Positions 24,420-35,811 are shown, counted from the stretch's first letter. The stretch: DNA of 61,450 nt from Coprinus comatus (GCA_034638255.1 JAWPGT010000108.1:1-61450), one strand, 5' to 3'. Notes: generated by a model not told the origin, from the sequence alone. Made by a program: numbers and translations.

Positions 24420-26270
24420 AGAGAGAGACCGACTTAAAGAAAAGCGACAACACAAACAACGTATACAAGAAAAGAAAAAAAAAATCGATAATCGAACGAC
24501 ACAAGCACCGAATGCCTCCTCTTCCAAGAAGTCCAAGAGGTCGTCAAAGAGATCTGAGCATTGGTAGATTGGGAATCCAGAGCCGGGATTTTGACCCCAC
24601 ATTGTAGACAAGATGGTGAGTGTCGTGAATGCGTAAGACAATTTGTTTGGAAGTTTGGAACGGATGGACATTCACAACCCTTCGATATTGATGGTGCCCC
24701 AATCGTTGGTGTCGCGCATAGGTCGTCACTGTGGAACAGAATTCCATTCCAGGTCAATTAATCGGAGATCTGTGCCACCATAAGTATCCAGTTCTCTCGC
24801 CAATGGGACGTATTCGATCTTGCGCCTGAGTGGCTGCCGCATCCGTGCTGGTATAGTATTCTGGGGTTGTTGATGTGGAATAGATGTATCACCATTTGTG
24901 GAAGGCAGCTTTAAATACAAACAGTTAGGCGCGAGCACTGAACGCAGAGTAAAAGACTTACAGGATTGTTATCGAGAGAATCTGTGGTGAAAGATGGGTC
25001 ATCTGATTCTGAGAAACAGGCCCAAGATTAGAAACTGCTTGTGCTGGTGGCTGATGAGGCGTATGGGGGGTATGAGTGCCTGCGTTCGGGAAGTATGCGC
25101 CATTGGAATTCGACACTGCTCCCTGGACAGGCTGGCCCATTATACCCATGCCATTGGCCATAGAACCACGTTGCACTGGGCCAGGTTGAACACCCATTGG
25201 AGGCACGCCACGCATTTGGGCCTGCTGGCGGGCAGCCATTTAGGCCTTGCGTTGTTGCTCCTGGATGTTCTTTTTGTACAGGTCTTCAAAAGGGTAGAGA
25301 ATGGCAGTATACATCTGCTCTAATTGGGCAGCGACTGAAGTGAGACTGTGTATCGGCACCTGAGGGTACTCTTCTGGCAAATTGAATTCAATACAGATTG
25401 AGGGCCACCCATTATTAGCTTTGATCTACAAGACAATGAGTTAATGAGGACAGGAGTTGAATGGGTACTCGTACTGCTTGTGCACCCCCATGTTGCATCA
25501 CAAGACTCCAAAGTTTGAAGAGATTGACATCGTGGCCAGCCAGTCGGAAGGAACCTACTTCTGAGGGTTCAATGTATGACCAGGGAGAAGTATTTGGGTC
25601 ATAGTTTGGAGTTGGCACGCCTGTGAGTGGAGGCGGCAGAGGGGTATTCCGCTTAGCCATGACATTTGTGAGGCCTGCGAGGAAACTCTGCTGGCACTGT
25701 TTGAGGGAAACAGCCTGTGGGGAAGGCTGTAACGTGGCTGGATCGGGGAAAGAAGAATTGACAGCCGAGTTTGGGGTATGCGGTACGCTATGATTAATCG
25801 GCAGCTGAAAATTCACATGTCCATTCACAGAAGCAGACAAGAGGTCGTGTTTAGAACCTGAATAGCCTGCTGGTCCTATTCCCCCAAGAAATATGGCCCT
25901 GAGCTTGTTCCACCACCAGCGCTCATTGAAGGAGGAGCCCGGCTGTTGGCGGCTATCCGGGCATTGCTGGCGACACTGAGGGCGGCCATCTGCTTTGCGG
26001 CCTGGGAGGGGTCTAGGTTGAAGTAGGAGGGGTGATCGAAGGAGGGGTTTGGGGACATAAAGGTACAACGTCTGGAATCAGAGAGAAGGTGGCTTGTTGG
26101 GCCATATGCTGCGACCACAGGCGACTCATCAAGCTGAGGCTGTTGGATAGGGCCTGTCAGATGTATGATGAGTATTGAGACAGAAAGCAGACCGACCATC
26201 TTTGAAATGAGACTGGCCACGTCAATGTCGACTTCAGCAGTGCAGAGCGGCATTCGTTGGTGAGCCATTT
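24420..26270 (-). pseudogene. SWI/SNF ARID subunit (Swi1/ARID1-like) gene, decayed, inside KDZ
   Basis: In the reading direction I see glutamine/proline-rich sequence, then an ARID domain (KQCQQSFLAGLTNVMAKR, FRLAGHDVNLFKLWSLVM, then after an intron NNGWPSICIEFNLP). Next come RRKIEYVPLARELDTYGGTD and a helical part LSYAFTTLTILSTMWGQ with CSDLFDDLLDFLEE. ARID1-type subunits contact DNA in SWI/SNF remodellers and end in such a helical domain. The gene is broken. A one-base loss in the C run 25881-25885 shifts the frame at FLG/GIG. A TAA follows QEQQRKA near 25240, and TGA codons occur at 24726-24728 and 24672-24674. The real host gene presumably lies elsewhere, so this looks like a captured or displaced copy. 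Confidence 0.6.
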
Positions 26271-26364
26271 TCATAGTGAGTTCAACTCGACATCCCATTA
26301 TCAAACATTTCGCCTCCATTCGGCATTTCCCGGTAATATCAGGTAAGCGTCTACCCTTACACCC

Positions 26365-26655
26365 ACTCATTGCCTGCATCGCATTGATTTCATTCTCAAT
26401 TGCTCCATACCCATCATCAACCACAATCTTAATAGCCAAGTAGCGGCCATCCGCCCAGCTGAAGGCCTTGAATACCTGTCCACATCCACCAGCGTCGTGC
26501 CATCCCGTATCAAACACCAGGCTCAAAGTGAAAGAATCCCATTTCAGGCCATAACAAGGATGATCTTGGTGAAGAATAACATCACCAGGTACAGACCACT
26601 CGGCACTCGCCGGTAACATCAGGTAAGCACTAACCCCAGCGCATTGCCGCATCAC
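26365..26655 (-). pseudogene. Protein kinase N-lobe fragment
   Basis: The frame contains a glycine-rich loop (GGCGQVFKAFSWADGR), the lysine strand (YLAIKIVVDD) and a glutamate-containing helix (GAIENEINAMQAM). Together these resemble the kinase ATP-binding lobe. No catalytic loop (HRD) or DFG follows. The fragment runs into the start of the Swi1-like pieces, so it is an exon remnant or a capture. Confidence 0.5.
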
Positions 26656-26759
26656 TGGTGAGCGCTATCCATATCACTTATTTCTTCCAGCAACTGACGC
26701 TTCTCTTTCTGTTCAACATGTAACAAATTGCATCCGCATTTGTTATACTATTGATTACA

Positions 26760-27265
26760 GGAACTTGGTGGCGCAAACGGTTGGTAGGTCCAGTCATTGT
26801 CCTCGTTCGTGTTCCACTGTGTTGTTACTTGGCTTATGATGTTTATTGGGCTGTTCTCAAGGATGAGATCTGCTGTGGGGTTCACAGCCTCTAGGGTTGA
26901 TACCAGTGCGGCTAGGACGGCATTTCTGGTATTTTGTTCCAGCGAGTCTGGTGTGATTGCCCTGCCCGATCTTTCGGCTTAAGGAGTAATGCTGTCCTTG
27001 TCCCGGGTGAAGACGATGGCGAAGCGAATGGACGACTTCCTCTTATATTCCATCTTATTCCACTGGTCATTCATTCTGGTACAAATGCCGCTGGTGTCGA
27101 GTGACTCGATTGCAAAGGGATCGTGGGTCGTGGTGTTGTGACCTCCATTCGCTTGGATGGTTTTGCGTGTTCAGTGCGGTGACCTACGGCGTATGTCCTT
27201 GTTCTAGCTAAGATTGTGTCTTGTTCATGGGTTTGCAGGTCATCGTCACTGGGTGATCGATCCAC
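26760..27265 (-). pseudogene. RNase H-like fragment, possibly from a non-LTR retrotransposon
   Basis: On the minus strand NTRNAVLAALVSTLEAVNP and ENSPINIISQVTTQWNTNED resemble the helix and DS-x-W part of RNase H domains. The expected second aspartate region reads ILENS rather than TDS, so the site is lost. Stops interrupt the upstream part (near 26980 and 27070). I am not certain of the source element. Confidence 0.35.
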
Positions 27266-27289
27266 CGCTGCTCACTTACACATTTACAC

Positions 27290-27560
27290 ACTCAACCTGT
27301 CACTCAATCTCGCACCCTCAATCTCGCACTCTCAATCTCGCACTCTCAATCCCATGCTCTTACTCTCATGCTCTCACTCTCGGTCTCTCTCTCGCCATCT
27401 CCCATGCACACACTCTCGCTTTCTCACACTCGCTCTCTCATGCACACACTCGCTCTCCCACTCTCTCACTCTCTCTCATCATCTCTCATGCACACACTCT
27501 CGCTCTCTCATTTGTTCTTGCTTTCTCATGCTCTCTCTCTCTCTCATGTTCTTGTTCCCC
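27290..27560. repeat. CT-rich minisatellite (CTCTCA/CATGCACACACTCTCG)
   Basis: Pyrimidine-rich tandem units contain CTCTCACTCTC and repeated CATGCACACACTC blocks. Long open frames on the plus strand (SLSHAHTLAL-type peptides) come from the repeat and not from a gene. Confidence 0.85.
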
Positions 27561-28854
27561 TTCCAAATACTATCCACGAGGTCATCACCTTGACTCATGT
27601 AATTCCGTCTACTTCTTCAAACTTAGTGACCAAATGAGTTTTCATTATAGTTCATGTTGTAGTAGTTAAGTAGATATCTCATGAATATTATTAGTCCCTT
27701 CTTTACTCATATTACAAGCACATGTGGTCAGAGCTCATGTCAGAATCAAGATATCTAACATTGAAATATAAGTCCGAATGCCCGCCATTCTTCCCTGAAC
27801 AGGGACGCTGTATTTGGTTGCATTTGTAACGTGGGCATGTATTTTGGCTCAAACGGACAACTCACACCCCCAATCTTTCCCCCAACCATCCAGGAGGAGG
27901 CCCTTTGTCGTGTTTTGAGATAAGGCCGGTGTCAGTGGCCAGGGCACCAGCTAGACTCTTTTACACATGTGTGGTACCTGGTGAACGTGTGGATTGGTTC
28001 CCTCTTGCTTTAGCAGAGGTATCGCGTGGACTTTCAACCTTATGTATGGACTTGCCGCTTATTTCGGAAACGTAGGGCTGGTGTCTGTACTTTGGTTAGT
28101 ACCATTGCGCGAGGTAGAGCTTGCCACCTACCAGTACATGGCTCAGCACCATGTTTTCCCATTTGCAATTCCCAATCCGGAGATTTCAAAGTTCAAACTC
28201 GTAAGTTCCACTTTTGCTACCTGCATGAGGTTACCGTTAATGTGACTCTTCTAGGTAATTCACGGTTTCACCTTCTGGTATCACCAGATTCATGGTTCAC
28301 CCCTCCATTTCTTTCCAGTAAGTTCTTGAATTCTAAAATGAGTCAATAGCTAATCCATTTAAATAATTTTGTATGCTTCGAAGTTCACACCATATACAAG
28401 CTCATCCAACCGCTCACATACTCTCTCCAAATGGACATCACCTCCCATTCATTCGGAATCATTCCACCTAACAAGGTATGAATTGATTGTTTTGAACTTA
28501 CTTCATTCAACCCATTGATTATCTCTTTCCAGGTTTATCCATACACCATTACGATTTCACTTTCATCATCCCTATCTTGTTGCAATTCAGCACTCCCATT
28601 CTCAAATATTCATGCTAGCAAGGTATGATTTCTTGAAACTTTGTTCATTTAACTTGTTGATTACTTTCTAAGTTCGTGACCATTTGGATTTTGCATTTCA
28701 ATGCCTGGCTTACTTGATTTCTATCTTGGTATGTTTTCAATACTCAAAATCCAATCTGCTAACAAGTTTGAGTATGTTATTCCAGATTTTTCGACCTATG
28801 TAGAGTATTCCTAACTTGTAGTTTTTTTTTTTTACATACATTTCTTATTGTTTT
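27561..28854. other. KDZ interior without an identifiable gene
   Basis: Plus-strand pieces are bounded by intron-like words (AAGGTATGAATTGATTG..TTTCCAG near 28475-28533, AAGGTATGATTTCTTG..TTTCTAAG near 28630-28675). They suggest a decayed spliced gene, but no domain is recognisable. Confidence 0.3.
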
Positions 28855-28857
28855 TGG

Positions 28858-28954
28858 ATCTAGTGTTTGCGCAGACACTAGATTTAAAAACATTTTTTTT
28901 TTCTTTTTCTTTTTTGACTTTGGATAAGAAGAAGCGCAACTTCTTATTCAAAGT
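28858..28954. repeat. Two adjacent hairpins with GCGC-containing loops
   Basis: Hairpin 1 pairs ATCTAGTGT (28858-28866) with ACACTAGAT (28875-28883) around the loop TTGCGCAG. Hairpin 2 pairs ACTTTGGATAAGAAG (28917-28931) with CTTCTTATTCAAAGT (28940-28954) around the loop AAGCGCAA, with a single mismatch. T-rich tracts separate them. Confidence 0.75.
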
Positions 28955-29149
28955 TTTTTTCTTCTTTATATTGCTTTAATGCTTAATATGTATAAATCTA
29001 TTGCTTTTTATGGAAATTTGCCCATAACCTTAATAGTTGGTGTGAATTGTATATTGTTGGTATTCAGAGACCAGGATTGTCAGTAGGTTGGGGTCAAACC
29101 ATCAACCCGCAGGTTTGCAGGTTAGGTCAATCCATGAGTTTTCATTAGT

Positions 29150-29673
29150 GTTGAGGGATAGCACTGAAACCAGGATGGGCGGTTGAAGTTTCTATTTTGG
29201 TCATCAAACATTTAGCCTTTGTTTTTACCTCATGCTCGAATTTGTGGTTTTCATTCCATTTGTTTGATTTCCAATCATGTACATAAAGGCCAAATTTTCA
29301 CCTTTCACTTTCCTCAGTTGTTACCATTGTGTCTAACATCTGAGGTGAGCATTCTATTATGGCCTTTATGCTTTCTTATCTGACATGTATTCAAAGTTCA
29401 TACGTTTTCAGATATATCTAAATATAACAAGTCATCATGTTAGATAAAGAAAGGTATAATGGCCACTAAGAATGCTCACCTTAGACGTTAGACATAATGG
29501 TAATGACTGAGGGAAAGTAAAAAGTGAAAATTGACCATTAAGTACATGATCAGATATCAAACAGAAAAACAGCAGAAACAAAATAGAGCACAAGGTCTTG
29601 AACGAAAGGCTAAAACATTAGAAGGATAAAAATAGAAACTTTCACCCTCTCAGGTTTCAGTGCCATCCCTCAA
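29150..29673. repeat. Long imperfect inverted repeat (foldback)
   Basis: The left arm (29150-29387) and right arm (29435-29673) are inverted copies with a 47-bp spacer. Matching pairs include GAGGGATAGCACTGAAACC with GGTTTCAGTGCCATCCCTC, GGTGAGCATTCT with AGAATGCTCACC, and TCTGACATG with CATGTTAGA. The arms are about 80% identical by eye. It lies just left of a solo LTR. It could be a foldback/MITE relic or the source of a long hairpin RNA. Confidence 0.75.
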
Positions 29674-29707
29674 TATGATGAAAAACCCTGACCCCACATA
29701 TGGGTAC

Positions 29708-30079
29708 TGTAAGGGTGACTCAAGGTCGGTGACAGCGGCATGACATCTGACGAGGAAATCCAAAGTTTATTAGGTCAGAAATACAAACATAGACAGTACA
29801 ACATACCTGACGAGGAAATCCAAAGAGAAAGAGTTAGGGATTTACTCGCCAAGGCACTACATTATATACTACTACTACAAAAGGAAGCCCAGTCTTCAGA
29901 ACGGAGGTTGCCATGGTAGATGCTGTGAATGCTGAATGGCATGAGGGGGTTGATCGTGGTAGGTTGAAGTTATGAAACTTTCCGACGGGAATTGGGAAGT
30001 TGGCAGATGGGATGGTTGTCGGAAAGTTGGAGACGATGTTGGAGACATCAGCAGTTGGGAAAGAGATGGTCCCCTTACA
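29708..30079 (-). mobile_element. Solo LTR, family F, with GGTAC target duplication
   Basis: 372 bp starting TGTAAGGGTGAC and ending GTCCCCTTACA, flanked by GGTAC on both sides (29703-29707, 30080-30084). The TG...CA ends plus a 5-bp duplication fit an LTR. A related copy lies at 38565-38925. Orientation is uncertain. Confidence 0.7.
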
Positions 30080-30188
30080 GGTACAGGTCAAACCCAGGGT
30101 TACCCCAAGGTCATATAATATCATATGAAAGTAGTAAACACAATCTTTGGCCCAAATTATTGTTTGACAGTTTAATCCAAAATATAAG

Positions 30189-31373
30189 TTATTTAGATAA
30201 CCTCTCCAACTCCTTTAACTTCGCTTGTAACTCCTTAAGTTCAACATCCTTTCTTTCCAAATCTTGTTGTGCTTGAAGAGCCTCCTTTTTGGCCAGATCA
30301 AGATCCTTTGCAATCTTTTTTGTCTCTTCTCTTCTTGAAATTGTAAGTGCATTTGCTAAGCTTTGGAAATCATTAATAATTCCCAAGGTTTCTTCTTTTC
30401 CCTCCCTTCTTAGCCTTGGAGATGTATAATAGCTTGTAGATGCGGAACCAGTTGCTTGTTGAGAAATAAGAATGGTATATGAGTCCGTCTCTCTTGCAAA
30501 TTTCTCAACCTAGTTTAACTTATTAGAATTTTTCACTTTATAAAAAAGAAAAATAACTTGCAGAAGCCATTAAACTTGGAAGCTGTCTACTATAGCGTTT
30601 ATTTGACTTTCCAGAATCTATAATTTTATTTCTTAATGCTCTAGGCCTCGGAATACCTATACCAAATAGCTTGTTAATTCGATAATACAGAGTGAGAATT
30701 AATTAAACTTACTCCAAGGTTCACTTCCTTTTCAAACTCCTTCTACAAACCCCCATGGCTTTTCAGTCTTGGTTACTTTCTTTTTGGCCTGAGTTACTAT
30801 AGTAGGAGTGTTGGAAAAGACATCTCTCCCATTTGATCTTGAACTAGCTGGTGTTGGGGTTGAAGGTGAAGAGGTTGATATATCAAAGTTACTGATTGTT
30901 GAAGAATTACTGGAGGAGAAACTTGCATCTGAATTTTGTTCTGGAGTAGATGGAGTAAGCGACCATGCTCTTGGGCTTGAAGTAGTGGTTCTTGTAGGTG
31001 TTAATAGACCTGGAGAAATAGCTCTGGTTTCATTTTGTCTATCATCCCCTTCTAGCCCCTGAGTCTCTGACGTTTCTTCAATTTCCATCTCCTCTACCAT
31101 TCTAGTTTCCTCAACATCTGGAGCCTGAGTCTCTATTTCTCTAGCCAAAACTTCCTAAAACTTAAAAGTTTATATCAATTATATTTTGAAATTCATTGAA
31201 CTACAAACCTGGGATACTAAGATGTGACCTTTTTTCTTACCACCACAGCTACAATCTTTTTTTAAAGGCTTCCCTGGACATATTCGACATCTAGGAGGCT
31301 GTCTAGTCTTAGTGATTGATGTTGAGGAATCCAAAACCTTTTGGGAAGGTTTTTGAACTCTGGAAGAAGACAT
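30189..31373 (-). CDS. KDZ-associated Cys-cluster and coiled-coil protein (one in-frame TGA)
   Basis: It starts at ATG 31371-31373, just 86 bp from the divergent transposase start at 31460. The N-terminus has a small cysteine cluster (PPRCRICPGKPLKKDCSCGG). After an intron comes an acidic stretch (VEEMEIEETSETQGLEGDD), a Ser/Thr/Pro linker, then KPWGFVEGV followed by TGA 30732-30734 where KGSEPW continues in frame. Further exons encode IPRPRALRNKIIDSGK and a C-terminal coiled coil (LDLAKKEALQAQQDLERKDV) ending at 30189. The cysteine pattern suggests metal binding, and the divergent arrangement suggests co-expression with the transposase. I infer an accessory role for transposition, without known precedent for this exact architecture. 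Confidence 0.55.
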
Positions 31374-31459
31374 TGGTAAAGTTACCTAAGTTGAATTTTG
31401 ACTTATATAAGGATATGGTAATTAGATCATTCTTTGCTTCTCCACTTCCCTCACATCCA

Positions 31460-34400
31460 ATGCCTAAACGTTCCTATCCTGAGGATGAACTACCTCTGTT
31501 AACTCTTGATTCTCCACCTGAACAAGAAATGAGTCTAGCTTCACTTGATGATCCACTAGATTACCCAAGCTTAGGAAGTGTTACTGGTACACCTCAGAAA
31601 AAACAAAAAATCATAAAAAACAAAGTTAATAGGCAAAAGAAAGGGAAGAGAAGAGAAAAAAGCATAGAATTACAAGTCCAAACACCTTTTACTTTCTCTT
31701 CAACTTCGAATGAAATGGAAGTTATGGAATATATGGAAGAAAGGAAAGAAGTAGAAGTTAACCGAAATGATGGCAATGCATCTTATTTGGAATTTGTTGA
31801 TGGAGTTATCATTGGAGTCATACCGTTTTATCGCATCTCATCAAATATATTCATAGTTCAAGGCTGGGACTCTAAATACTCAACCTTAAATGTTTGTTTT
31901 ATTTTATTTTGGTTTTATATATATCTTAAAGATCTCTTTTAGAATAAATGGTATCATCTTCAAATGGACTACTCGACTACCAATCCCACCCCTGTTTGCT
32001 ATTGTGGACCCAACTTTGAACAAGCAAAATGCGTTCATTCCCAGTTTTTACTAGAATATGGTATTGAATATTTTGAAGAACCTGAAGGTTAGTTTTTCTA
32101 TTCCTAACTATTATATAATCTAAAATAATACATAATATATCTATAGATATTGATCTTGATATTGTTCTATTCTTTCGAGAAAAGCAAGAAAGTGAATATC
32201 TCAACTGTTTTTCTCTCTCCTCCCCTCAAGATCCAAGATCAGCCAAAAATAGAACCATTACGACTTTTATTGGGCTTGATTCTGGACAAGGAATCTGGAA
32301 ATGTAACAAGGACTCTGGAAATCATTGCAATCATATCAAACGCTCTATCCAGTATTTTAATGGTTCTAAAAATTCACATTCTTCTTTTAATGAAAATTGT
32401 TCTAGTAATGAAATTCCCACTGGTATGAAATTTTTAGTTTTATAGGTTTTATTACTAAACTCAGTTAAAACAGAAGAACAATTAATTGTTCCAAATATTG
32501 GCATCAAGTCCATTAAACCTATATCATATAGGCCAATTTTACCACCCCTTTCAACTCGACTACCTTCAGATCCAAAACTCTATGAAGATATCCCTCCTGT
32601 AACTGATGTTCCTCAGCTCCTTCCTCTTAACTCATATTCCAAATGTCTATGTGGAAAAGAGTACAATCCTCAATTGCCTACATATCATCTCCCTTGCGTC
32701 ATCTATACTCTTACCAGAGTATTAAAACCAATATTGAACTCCAATATGTCCTTCTTGTTCAAAATCAAGATACCAAGCAATTGGTCCAGATTGTCGCGAC
32801 TTGGGACTTCTCAATCTTAACAACCATGCGCTTTTTTCCCATGATCTTCTTGAAGATTATACTCTCTCCTATACCTCATCAGAAACTCCATTTATTGCGT
32901 GGGTTAAAGTTACCTCAGCCAGATACCAACGTTTCCAAAGTGATATTGTTTTTTGCGATGAAAAAACATTCCGAAATGCCTGGTTTGGATATGCATCTCT
33001 ATTATTTCTTGAAAATGATATGAAATGTCCCATTTGCAAAGATTTTCCCGAAACTGTAATTTGGGATGGCGTTACTTTGGCCTTTAATAAGAGAAATCTT
33101 CAAGAATCTCTTTATCCTCCAACAACTACTCATCCTAACTCAATTATTCGCAAGGGAACCTATCCTAAAAATCAACCATTAATTGCCAATTCTGAATGCC
33201 AAAAACTTCTTTTAAACACTTTCGTGGAACCATTAAAAGTTCCTCAACAAGTTGTTATTAATCAATTGGAGAATCAAGATTCATCTGATGAAGAGCTGGA
33301 GCAGAATCGTTCTCAAAACTTTCAAAAGCAAATGGCTAAAATTAATAACCTTCCTCTTCTTCAAAAATGTCTTAAAGAAGAAAGCATATATCTAGAGCAG
33401 TTGTTTGAAAAATATTGCTCTGCAAATGCACTACTAAAATTTGGTACTTGTCCCAAAGAAATTAGCCAGTTTTTCTTTCAGGTATGGTTATTTTTCTATT
33501 ACAGAAATAGATTACTAAAATTCTAACTTATAGTTGGGAAGTAACGATTCTCTTCTTCAAGTTATTAATATACCTGCATTAAAGGCTCTCAAATCTTTTC
33601 TTGAAGATCCTTCCCAACAACATAGATTGGATCTTCTTTCTTGCATACCTTCATTATACTGGCTTTTACTTTTTCACCAAAAACAAAATCCAAACTGGGA
33701 ATCATCTACTTTGGGCATTTGTAGCTGGATTAGGGATAAGGTCGAAAAAGGGTGGAATAATATCATCAAATATGATGTTCCTGATATTACTAATGATGTA
33801 AAAGACGTTGATGGAGGTTGGAAAAAGGCAAGTTTCAAATTTATATTTTATTCCAATACTTACAATAAATAGAGTGGCTGCAAATATAGTATGCCTCAAA
33901 TCAGACATCGTCCTAAATATCCAGGATTTAAATATGAGGCTGAAAAAGAACAAAAAGAACGTGGAGGAAAGTGCAACAAATATTATAGCACTTATGGTGA
34001 AAGTGGACTTACAGGAGGCATTATGTGCGCTTGGTGTACCCATTCCATTTGCTATGGATATCATTGTATTCCTTCAAGTGAAGGAAGAAATGATGTATTC
34101 TCAGCAATGATAACTAGATGGCCAAAAGCACCTAAGTATGTGATATATGATTTCGCATGCCAGCTAGGACCATATTGTCGGAGTCGGGAACCCACATTTT
34201 TTGCAGATACATTATTTCTGATTGATAATTTCCATTCATCAGGACATCGTAGATGTAGTCCAGCCTACTTTCTCAAAACATATTCTGAAAGCCAACCTTT
34301 GCTGGGAAGGATAAATTCTAGTGCTGCTGAATGTGGAAATGGAGGCCTTACAAGAATAAGGAAGTCGGTTAGATATATGGGGCAGGAAAGATCTATAATT

Positions 34401-34466
34401 TATACCATGGTTTTTTTATCTATTTGGAATAGAGTTAGAACGCAGAATATCCAGAAAAGGCTTTAG
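31460..34466 (+). CDS. KDZ transposase with CxC-type cysteine clusters
   Basis: The first exon (ATG 31460) is basic and low complexity, then an intron at 31892. The following exons carry cysteine clusters: NPTPVCYCGPNFEQAKCVH, WKCNKDSGNHCNHI, CLCGKEYNPQ and CPSC. Next come the family-typical GPDCRDLGLLNLNNHALFSH, SETPFIAWVKV, CPICKDFPETVIWDGVTLAF and the C-terminal core. The core has TGGIMCAWCTHSICYGYHC, APKYVIYDFACQLGPY, IDNFHSSGHRRCSPAYF and SSAAECGNGGLTRIRKS, with the acidic residues expected of an RNase H-fold transposase. It ends at TAG 34464-34466. Near 32.71-32.76 kb two frame changes occur between IYTLTRVL and CPSC, so this copy may be inactive. It shares its last exon with the copy at 60.99-61.43 kb. 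Confidence 0.8.
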
Positions 34467-34498
34467 TTTGCATATTGTAGTATATCTAAGGTCTGGTA

Positions 34499-35811
34499 TA
34501 CTTGGAGTCACCAAAAGTGATGTCGCGTCGCAGATTTTCCCACGGACAATCATTGATGTATTACTCTCCTGCAACTTCGGGAGATAGACAACGAAGTTGA
34601 ATACATATGGAGTATATTCTACTACAAGATTACCTATAGAATATAATATTAAAATTGTATATGACCACCCCGTGCAGCCAAAACAGCCTTGACACGGTCT
34701 GGCATTGTTCCAATGAAATGGTCAACCCGGTCAATTGGTAGCAAGTCCCATGCAGCATGGACTACCAACTTTAATTCATCCACAGTGTTTGGTTGATGTT
34801 GAAGACCACGTAGGGATGTTTTGAGGATATGCCAGATAGGCTCGATGGGATTTAAATCGGGAGATGATGGAGGATGATATGTAAGCGGGATATTTTTAGC
34901 TGCAAACCACTTCTTTGACATTTTGCTGATGTGGCTTGGGGCATTATCCTGTTGAAATTTGACATGGCCCCGGAGTTCATTCATCCTTTTGTAGAAATCA
35001 AAAAGATATGGTTCAAGAACTTGTTCTTGGTACCTTTTAGATGTCATTCCTCCACCATGTCCTCCCGGATAGTCTAACACAACCAAAGGCCCCTTCCAAC
35101 CCTCTATGATACACCCCCCCCACACCATAACTCGTATGCTTGATTGCTTGAAGGTTGGGATAAGACATTCTTCAAGAAAGGCTTCATTGGGACGACGGGT
35201 TACAAAAATACGGCCCTGATGATCATCAAGACAAATATAGCACTCATCAGAATAGATGACACGTCGAAAATTAGCCATCAATGAGATACTATTGATTCGT
35301 GCCCAGTTCAATTGTGCTCGTTTGTGCTCATTCGTAAGGAAAGGTACCCTCAGAGCCACCCTCCGATGGTAGTTCCCCTCAGCAAGAACCCGCCGCACTG
35401 TGCTAACTGAAATTTGTAGTCCAATTTCGTTCACAATTTGTTGAAAGGGTGTGCGGCGTTCTTTTCTTGCTGTACGAGCAAGCTGACGCTTGTCATAGCT
35501 ATTTAGCTTCTTCGGCCTGCCTATGCGAGCTTTGTCAGCAACTGAACCAGTCACTTCATAGTGCTTGATGATGCGTTGTGCAGTCCGGGGCTGGACATTC
35601 TCCTTTCGGCCTGCTTCAGCTGCATTTCCTGTTGCATGGTAGTACCCAATAATTCGGTTTCTTGTGGGAATGTCAACCTCTCTCCGAGAAGTCTTTGGCA
35701 TAGTAGTTAGAAAGGGTAGAATATAATTATATTTCGCCAAAAACACAACATGTCATTCAACATGTGAAACAATCATTATGTAAGCGACATCACTTTTGGT
35801 GAGTACAAGTA
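34499..35811 (-). mobile_element. Tc1/mariner element inserted in the KDZ transposon
   Basis: 1313 bp with 28-bp inverted ends (TACTTG..TCACCAAAAGTGATGTCGC) and a TA duplication (34497-34498, 35812-35813). The second KDZ copy keeps the empty site near 60813-60830, with one TA, which confirms the insertion. Confidence 0.93.
34649..35701 (-). CDS. Tc1/mariner transposase, DD34E, intact frame
   Basis: 350 residues run uninterrupted from ATG 35699-35701 (MPKTSRREVDIPTRNRI) to the stop at 34649. The N-terminus holds a paired helix-turn-helix region (NAAEAGRKENVQPRTAQRII, then RIGRPKKL, the GRPR-type linker). The catalytic residues are Asp in IYSDECYICL, Asp in FQQDNAPSH and Glu in LNPIEPIW, with 34 residues between the last two, so DD34E. 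The ends recognised by such enzymes are the inverted repeats flanking this gene. The transposase cuts and pastes into TA. It has no internal stop or frameshift and may be recently active, unlike most elements around it. Confidence 0.95.
   Translation of the reverse strand: MPKTSRREVDIPTRNRIIGYYHATGNAAEAGRKENVQPRTAQRIIKHYEVTGSVADKARIGRPKKLNSYDKRQLARTARKERRTPFQQIVNEIGLQISVSTVRRVLAEGNYHRRVALRVPFLTNEHKRAQLNWARINSISLMANFRRVIYSDECYICLDDHQGRIFVTRRPNEAFLEECLIPTFKQSSIRVMVWGGCIIEGWKGPLVVLDYPGGHGGGMTSKRYQEQVLEPYLFDFYKRMNELRGHVKFQQDNAPSHISKMSKKWFAAKNIPLTYHPPSSPDLNPIEPIWHILKTSLRGLQHQPNTVDELKLVVHAAWDLLPIDRVDHFIGTMPDRVKAVLAARGGHIQF

Noticed and set aside
27214..27669. Serine/histidine/leucine-rich open frames up to 151 residues
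   Set aside because: They follow the CT-rich minisatellite in all three frames and lack any non-repeat part.
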